DNA of 64,000 nt from JBAZHE01 sp964547855. GTDB lineage: Bacteria; Patescibacteriota; Patescibacteriia; Patescibacteriales; WJLG01. The notes below the pieces were generated by a model. The model was not told the DNA's origin. It searched no databases and saw only the letters and a program-made list of their open reading frames with translations. The stretch lies in assembly GCA_964547855.1 (NCBI GenBank), contig CAZJPG010000006.1:1-64000 (forward strand), in the 5' to 3' direction. Position numbers and translations under genes: made by a program. Each line of letters begins with the position of its first letter. Positions within the stretch are counted from its first letter, which is position 1. Below, piece after piece: positions 60,029 to 64,000 of this stretch.

Positions 60029-61192
60029 ATGCGAATAGGGGTTGATATAAGAACTTTAATGGATAAACAATATTCGGGCGTGTCTTGGTACACGTTCGAT
60101 TTGTTAATGGAAATATTGAGACAAGACAAGGCTAATGAATACATTCTATATTACAATTCCGGGCATGATATCTCCGACCGCATGCCGAAATTCGAACAGA
60201 GCAATGTCAAAACCATCAACACTAGTTATCCTAACAAATTCTTTAACTACATACTGCAAAAAATATTCAATTGGCCGAAGCTTGATGGTGTAGTAGGTGA
60301 AGTTGACGTATTTTGGCAACCGCACATAAATTTTTCGTCTTTTTCTAATAAAACAAAGGTTATTTTAACTGTACACGATCTATCGTTTTTAATTTTCCCG
60401 GAATTTTTCTCTTGGCGCAAAAGCATTTGGCATTCTTTTATGGGTCTAAAAAAACTTATAAACAGAGCCGATAAGATCGTGGCCATCTCGGAAAGCACTA
60501 AAATGGACCTTGTTAATTTTTTTCCATCCAGCAAAGACAAAATAGTCATCGTGTACTCTGGTTCTGGAAATGAATTTCGCCCTATATCGTCCGACGATGC
60601 AAAACTAAAGCAAGTCAAGGATAAATATGGCCTTGGTGAAAAGTTCATACTGAGCATAGGTACTACCGAGCCGCGCAAGAATATAGCCGGCTTAATAAGG
60701 GCGTTCGATCAAGCCGAACTGGAAGGATGGCAACTTGTCTTAGTGGGGGCTGACGGATGGAAAAATAAAGAATTACGCAAAAAACTCGAAGAACGAAAAA
60801 AGGATAATATAAAATGTCTGGGGTACATAGACAAAGAAGACAGACCTTATCTTTATAATTTGGCCAGTGCATTCTCTTACGTTTCGTTTTATGAGGGTTT
60901 TGGACTTCCTGTATTAGAGGCGATGGCTTGCGGCTGTCCGGTAATAACTAGTAATGTATCGTCGATGCCGGAGATAGCTGGCGATGCGGCTGTGCTCGTT
61001 AACCCTAGTAATGACAATGACCTAGCGATCACCATCAAATCATTATCGTCTAGCGAAGAATTGCGTCGGACTTATTCGGAAAAAGGTCTTTTGCGGGCTA
61101 AAAATTTTAGTTGGCAAAGAACAGCAGAGGAATATCTTTCAATATTAAGATCGATAAACCAAGAAAAAAGTAATTATGCTAAAAAGCGTTAA
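60029..61192 (+). CDS. Glycosyltransferase family 4
   Basis: 387 aa. IGVDIRTLMDKQYSGVSWYT at the start, LTVHDLSFLIFPEFFS, KIVAISESTKMD, ILSIGTTEPRKNI and FYEGFGLPVLEAMACGCPVIT. Resembles the GT4 at 40.8 kb in order of motifs. Third gene of the glycan operon; its end overlaps mnmA by 17 bases, so the two are translationally coupled. Confidence 0.93.
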   Translation: MRIGVDIRTLMDKQYSGVSWYTFDLLMEILRQDKANEYILYYNSGHDISDRMPKFEQSNVKTINTSYPNKFFNYILQKIFNWPKLDGVVGEVDVFWQPHINFSSFSNKTKVILTVHDLSFLIFPEFFSWRKSIWHSFMGLKKLINRADKIVAISESTKMDLVNFFPSSKDKIVIVYSGSGNEFRPISSDDAKLKQVKDKYGLGEKFILSIGTTEPRKNIAGLIRAFDQAELEGWQLVLVGADGWKNKELRKKLEERKKDNIKCLGYIDKEDRPYLYNLASAFSYVSFYEGFGLPVLEAMACGCPVITSNVSSMPEIAGDAAVLVNPSNDNDLAITIKSLSSSEELRRTYSEKGLLRAKNFSWQRTAEEYLSILRSINQEKSNYAKKR

Positions 61193-62234
61193 AAAAAATA
61201 CAACTCAACGTCGAGTCGCAATAGCCATGTCCGGAGGCGTTGACTCATCGACTGTCGCCAGAATGTTGCGCGATAAAGGTTATGATTGCGTTGGGGTTTT
61301 CATGCGCCTTGGGATAGAACGTGGTTGTTGTGATGAGGCTGCGGCCAGAAGAGTTTGCACAAAACTAGGAATAAAATTTTACCCCGTAGACGTGCGAGTT
61401 AAATTTAGAAAAGAAGTTAAAGATTATTTCTTGAAAGCTTACGAAAAAGGTATCACACCCAACCCTTGCGTGGCTTGTAATAAATTCATAAAGTTCGGAG
61501 AGTTGCTTAAAAAAGCAGGGGATTTAGGCTGTGATTACCTGGCCACAGGTCATTATATAAAGATAAAAAAGATCGGTAGCACATATAAACTTTACAAGGC
61601 TAAAGATTCGTCCAAGGACCAATCTTACTTTCTCTACAACCTTACTCAAAATGATCTGTCAAAAATACTTTTTCCATTAGGTGATTCTTTAAAGGAGAAA
61701 CTTAAAAACAAAGCGACAAAAGACGATTTGCCATTTTTAAAGAAAGAGTCACAGGACATCTGCTTCTTGGCCGGTGACCATAATGAATTTTTAAAGAACA
61801 ACCTTAAATTAAAAAAGGGGGTAATAAAAACTCTGGACGGCGAGGTCGTTGGCGAACATCAAGGTCTGCCACTATATACCATAGGGCAGAGGAAGGGGGT
61901 CGAGATCGGTGGCAAGGGGCCATATTACGTGGTCAAAGGAGACACAAAGACAAATACTTTATACGTGACTAATAAGCCAGACGAAGAATCTCTTTATGGC
62001 AAGTCCGTCGAAGCTGAAAACATTAACTGGATATCTGGAAAAACGCCAAAATCACCATTTAAATGCTCGACTGTCATACGTTATCGACACAAGCCCGTGC
62101 CTTGTACTGTCTATAGCAAAGAAAATGGTGAAATAACAGTGAAATTTTTGAACGCACAAAGAGCGATAACCCCAGGACAAAGCATAGTTTTCTATAAAAA
62201 CGACGAGCTCTTAGGAGGGGCTATAATAAAATGA
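61176..62234 (+). CDS. mnmA: tRNA-specific 2-thiouridylase
   Basis: 352 aa. Thiolates U34 of tRNA Lys/Glu/Gln. ATP pyrophosphatase motif SGGVDSST, catalytic Cys in NPCVACN, the second active-site Cys in SQDICFL, ATGHY, and the C-terminal beta-barrel GQRKGVEIGG, VIRYRH and ITPGQS are all present. Its start lies inside the end of the preceding glycosyltransferase. Confidence 0.95.
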   Translation: MLKSVKKNTTQRRVAIAMSGGVDSSTVARMLRDKGYDCVGVFMRLGIERGCCDEAAARRVCTKLGIKFYPVDVRVKFRKEVKDYFLKAYEKGITPNPCVACNKFIKFGELLKKAGDLGCDYLATGHYIKIKKIGSTYKLYKAKDSSKDQSYFLYNLTQNDLSKILFPLGDSLKEKLKNKATKDDLPFLKKESQDICFLAGDHNEFLKNNLKLKKGVIKTLDGEVVGEHQGLPLYTIGQRKGVEIGGKGPYYVVKGDTKTNTLYVTNKPDEESLYGKSVEAENINWISGKTPKSPFKCSTVIRYRHKPVPCTVYSKENGEITVKFLNAQRAITPGQSIVFYKNDELLGGAIIK

Positions 62235-62236
62235 TA

Positions 62237-62265
62237 TTGACAAAAAGTCAAAAAAGGACTTTAAT
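62237..62265 (+). promoter_or_regulatory. Promoter of the secreted hypothetical
   Basis: TTGACA (62237-62242), 17-nt spacer, TTTAAT (62260-62265). Confidence 0.65.
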
Positions 62266-62314
62266 TTAACCATTGTTAGAAGTACCTTCAAATCCACCCT
62301 GAAAGGGAGGAGAA

Positions 62315-63028
62315 ATGAAAAAAATCATCTACCTGACGATAATACTATCGTCTTTGACCGGCCTGTCTTTATCTGAAGACAGAGTTTATGTCACTTGCCA
62401 CGACAAACCTTTTATGAGCTGCGAAGAGGCTGAAATGATAGCCATTAAAGCCGACGTAGCGATAATCGACGTGGAGAATTCTGTCAACAATCCGGAGATC
62501 ATCAGATTGATCAAGATCATCAAGCCAAAAATGAAGATCATAGCTCGTATCAATCTGACTGGAACTAAATTTCCGATCGGAGCATTTCGTCCAATACAAG
62601 GAGAATTGCTTCGCCGCGCGCAACAACTGGGCGAATCTATTTGGCTTAAAGATTCGGCCGGCAGGCCGGTGGTCGACCCCCGAGAGGGGGGTGCGTATGT
62701 TTTTAATGTTAGCGCGGATGATTCTCTCCGCCAAAACAAAGAATACATAGCACTAGCCGCCGAAATTTACTCCTCTCAAGTCTCATCTACCCCAATTTGG
62801 GATGGCTTTTGCGTCGAATCCGATTGGAATATGATTCCAAGAAAAGTCGGAGAGAGTTATTACATGGAAAAAGTTCGCAAAGGCTCTGGATCTTTCTTCG
62901 TCGATGCCGATCAAAACGGTGTCAACGACACTCCTTTACAATTCCTAAAGGGGTGGAAAAATGGGATAGACCAATTCATATCCCTAATGAAAGAAAGAGA
63001 GGCGACGTATTTTGTTCTTGTCTATTAA
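62315..63028 (+). CDS. Secreted hypothetical protein, TIM-barrel-like
   Basis: 237 aa. GGGAGG lies about 5 bases upstream. A cleavable signal peptide (IIYLTIILSSLTGLSLS) is followed by alternating beta/alpha segments (VAIIDVENSVNNPEIIRLIKII, MKIIARIN, WDGFCVESDWN) that resemble the start of glycoside-hydrolase-like TIM barrels. It is short for a full barrel and ends soon after a Ca-loop-like stretch (DADQNGVND). The hydrolase idea is a weak inference. Own promoter and terminator. Confidence 0.6.
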   Translation: MKKIIYLTIILSSLTGLSLSEDRVYVTCHDKPFMSCEEAEMIAIKADVAIIDVENSVNNPEIIRLIKIIKPKMKIIARINLTGTKFPIGAFRPIQGELLRRAQQLGESIWLKDSAGRPVVDPREGGAYVFNVSADDSLRQNKEYIALAAEIYSSQVSSTPIWDGFCVESDWNMIPRKVGESYYMEKVRKGSGSFFVDADQNGVNDTPLQFLKGWKNGIDQFISLMKEREATYFVLVY

Positions 63029-63034
63029 GTAGCG

Positions 63035-63072
63035 TCAAAGGAACGACCATTCGCGGTTGCTCCTTTTTTATT
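63035..63072 (+). terminator. Rho-independent terminator
   Basis: AAAGGAACGACC pairs with GGTTGCTCCTTT (one mismatch), followed by T6. Confidence 0.85.
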
Positions 63073-63117
63073 TAAAATAAGCTATTTTATACCTAACCAC
63101 TAAATATCCGCCGATAT

Positions 63118-63146
63118 TTGACTTTTTCTATAACTTATACTAAAAT
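63118..63146 (+). promoter_or_regulatory. Promoter of rpsB
   Basis: TTGACT (63118-63123), 17-nt spacer, TAAAAT (63141-63146). Confidence 0.65.
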
Positions 63147-63154
63147 TAAACAAA

Positions 63155-63311
63155 GAAAGCCTATTTTAAATAGGACTTTCTATTTTATTTATTTTAATAA
63201 AACCCACGCCCTGAACGCTTTAAGGGAAACCTTGTTCCTTGGATATAACGCCAAGGGATCCAATTGTCAGGACGGAGGAACCGAATCATTTCGGTAAAAA
63301 GGAAAAACACT
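63155..63311 (+). promoter_or_regulatory. Structured rpsB leader
   Basis: About 155 nt between promoter and start. It holds an AAAG-CCTATT/AATAGG-CTTT hairpin followed by a T-rich stretch (attenuator-like, about 63157-63185), CCCT/AGGG (63209-63226), CCTTGG/CCAAGG (63237-63256), and ACCGAA/TTCGGT (63280-63295) just before AAGGA (63299-63303). The layout suggests S2 feedback control, by analogy with leaders of other ribosomal protein operons. Confidence 0.5.
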
Positions 63312-64000
63312 ATGGCTAAAACGCCTAAAATCGAGCAGATGCTGGAGGCTGGTATGCACTTCGGCCACAGCACCCAAAGATGGCACCCAAAGATGAAGCC
63401 TTACATCTTCGGAGCCAAGAAAGGTATCTATATCATTGACCTTTCTAAAACTTCTAAGGCTTTTGATAGCGCCCTCTCCTTTATGGAGAACTTGGTCCGT
63501 GAGAGCAAGACAATTCTTTTTGTCGGCACTAAGAACCAGGTAAAGGCTAAAATGAAAGAAGCAGCATCGGCCATGGAGATGCCATACATCTCCGAGAAAT
63601 GGCTTTGCGGTTTGTTAACGAATTTCACCGTCTTCAAGAAGATGATCAAGAAGTACAGAGACCTCACTGAAGAGAAAAAACTCGGTAAACTCGATCGCTA
63701 CACCAAGAAAGAACGTTTGGATTTCGACAGAGAGATCGAACGTCTTGAGAAGAAGGTTGGAGGATTGGTTAATCTTAATAAGCTTCCAGATGCCTTGTTC
63801 ATCTGGGATGTCAAAAAAGAAGCTACCGCCATCGCCGAAGCTAAACAGAAGAATATCCCTATCATCGCTGTCTGCGACACCAATGTCAATCCGACATTGG
63901 TCAACTACCCAATACCTTCAAATGACGATGCCACTAAGGCCGTCAATCTCATACTAGACTGCGTCAAGGACAATGTCCTGGAGGCCAAAAAGAATCCGGC
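63312..64000 (+). CDS. rpsB: 30S ribosomal protein S2 (runs off the window)
   Basis: About 229 codons visible, open at the window end. MAKTPKIEQMLEAGMHFGHSTQRWHPKM, YIFGAKKGIYIIDL, TILFVGTKNQ, KWLCGLLTNF, LPDALFIWDV and DTNVNPTLVNYPIPSNDDA are diagnostic of S2. AAGGA with 8-base spacing precedes ATG 63312. Usually followed by tsf. Confidence 0.96.
   Translation, partial: MAKTPKIEQMLEAGMHFGHSTQRWHPKMKPYIFGAKKGIYIIDLSKTSKAFDSALSFMENLVRESKTILFVGTKNQVKAKMKEAASAMEMPYISEKWLCGLLTNFTVFKKMIKKYRDLTEEKKLGKLDRYTKKERLDFDREIERLEKKVGGLVNLNKLPDALFIWDVKKEATAIAEAKQKNIPIIAVCDTNVNPTLVNYPIPSNDDATKAVNLILDCVKDNVLEAKKNP

Noticed and set aside
1..64000. CRISPR arrays, insertion sequences with transposase genes, prophage
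   Set aside because: No regularly spaced repeats with spacers, no transposase/integrase motifs and no phage structural genes were recognised.

Overview
The window looks like a chromosomal segment of a Candidate Phyla Radiation (Patescibacteria) bacterium, probably a Parcubacteria-type lineage. This is inferred from gene content, not from a marker phylogeny. Supporting signs are a DUF4012 protein in a glycosyltransferase/DUF11/giant surface-protein locus, a solitary TraG/VirD4-like ATPase, U32 peptidase, rubrerythrin and DUF389 genes, short intergenic spaces, and many genes that start a few bases after a TATAAT box (leaderless). The genetic code is standard: TAA, TAG and TGA all act as stops. 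Layout: 1-0.34 kb holds a divergent 5S-like rRNA end, its terminator and a palindrome-flanked repeat. 0.37-9.1 kb carries dus, a small gene, corA, a coiled-coil gene with a TraG/VirD4-like ATPase, two hypotheticals and dnaX. 9.1-9.9 kb is RNA territory: tRNA-Gln(CTG), a duplicated and inverted fragment of its 3' end around a hairpin cluster, and an unidentified ~320-nt structured RNA with its own promoter and terminator. 10-16.9 kb carries a ClpC-like ATPase, an ABC exporter, an HI0933-type flavoprotein and an ABC-F protein. 17.1-18.4 kb is a PurA missing its catalytic N terminus. 18.5-30.9 kb mixes envelope and redox genes: M23 peptidase, a YedY-like molybdoenzyme with a small membrane partner, DUF4105/Lnb, radical SAM/SPASM, DUF389, U32/RlhA, a P-type ATPase broken by one in-frame TAA, and a YgjP-type metallopeptidase. 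30.9-40.7 kb carries rubrerythrin, a solute-binding protein/histidine kinase/response regulator operon, purE-purC on the minus strand, a second small-RNA candidate, a degenerate AdoMet-decarboxylase-like protein, small peptides and rlmH. 40.8-55.5 kb is a surface locus: GT4, DUF4012, DUF11, two giant secreted paralogues sharing a near-identical N-terminal module, a calcium-binding-type protein and a protein with repeated Cys pairs. 55.5-64 kb carries tgt (without its zinc site), rnpB with a divergently transcribed small Cys protein, a phosphoglycosyltransferase with two GT4 genes, mnmA, a secreted hypothetical and the start of rpsB behind a structured leader. How the parts fit: the 40.8-61 kb block reads as a glycan plus surface-protein assembly locus. 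The phosphoglycosyltransferase and three GT4 enzymes would build a lipid-linked glycan, DUF4012/DUF11 proteins sit at the envelope, and the two giant proteins present variable C-terminal modules (regulatory-like/YfaP-like domains versus VWA) on a shared, recently homogenised mature N terminus. Translation-related genes (dus, rlmH, tgt, mnmA, rnpB, rpsB, tRNA-Gln) are scattered among these. Many small genes of unknown function have a strong Shine-Dalgarno and their own terminator, in contrast to the leaderless genes.
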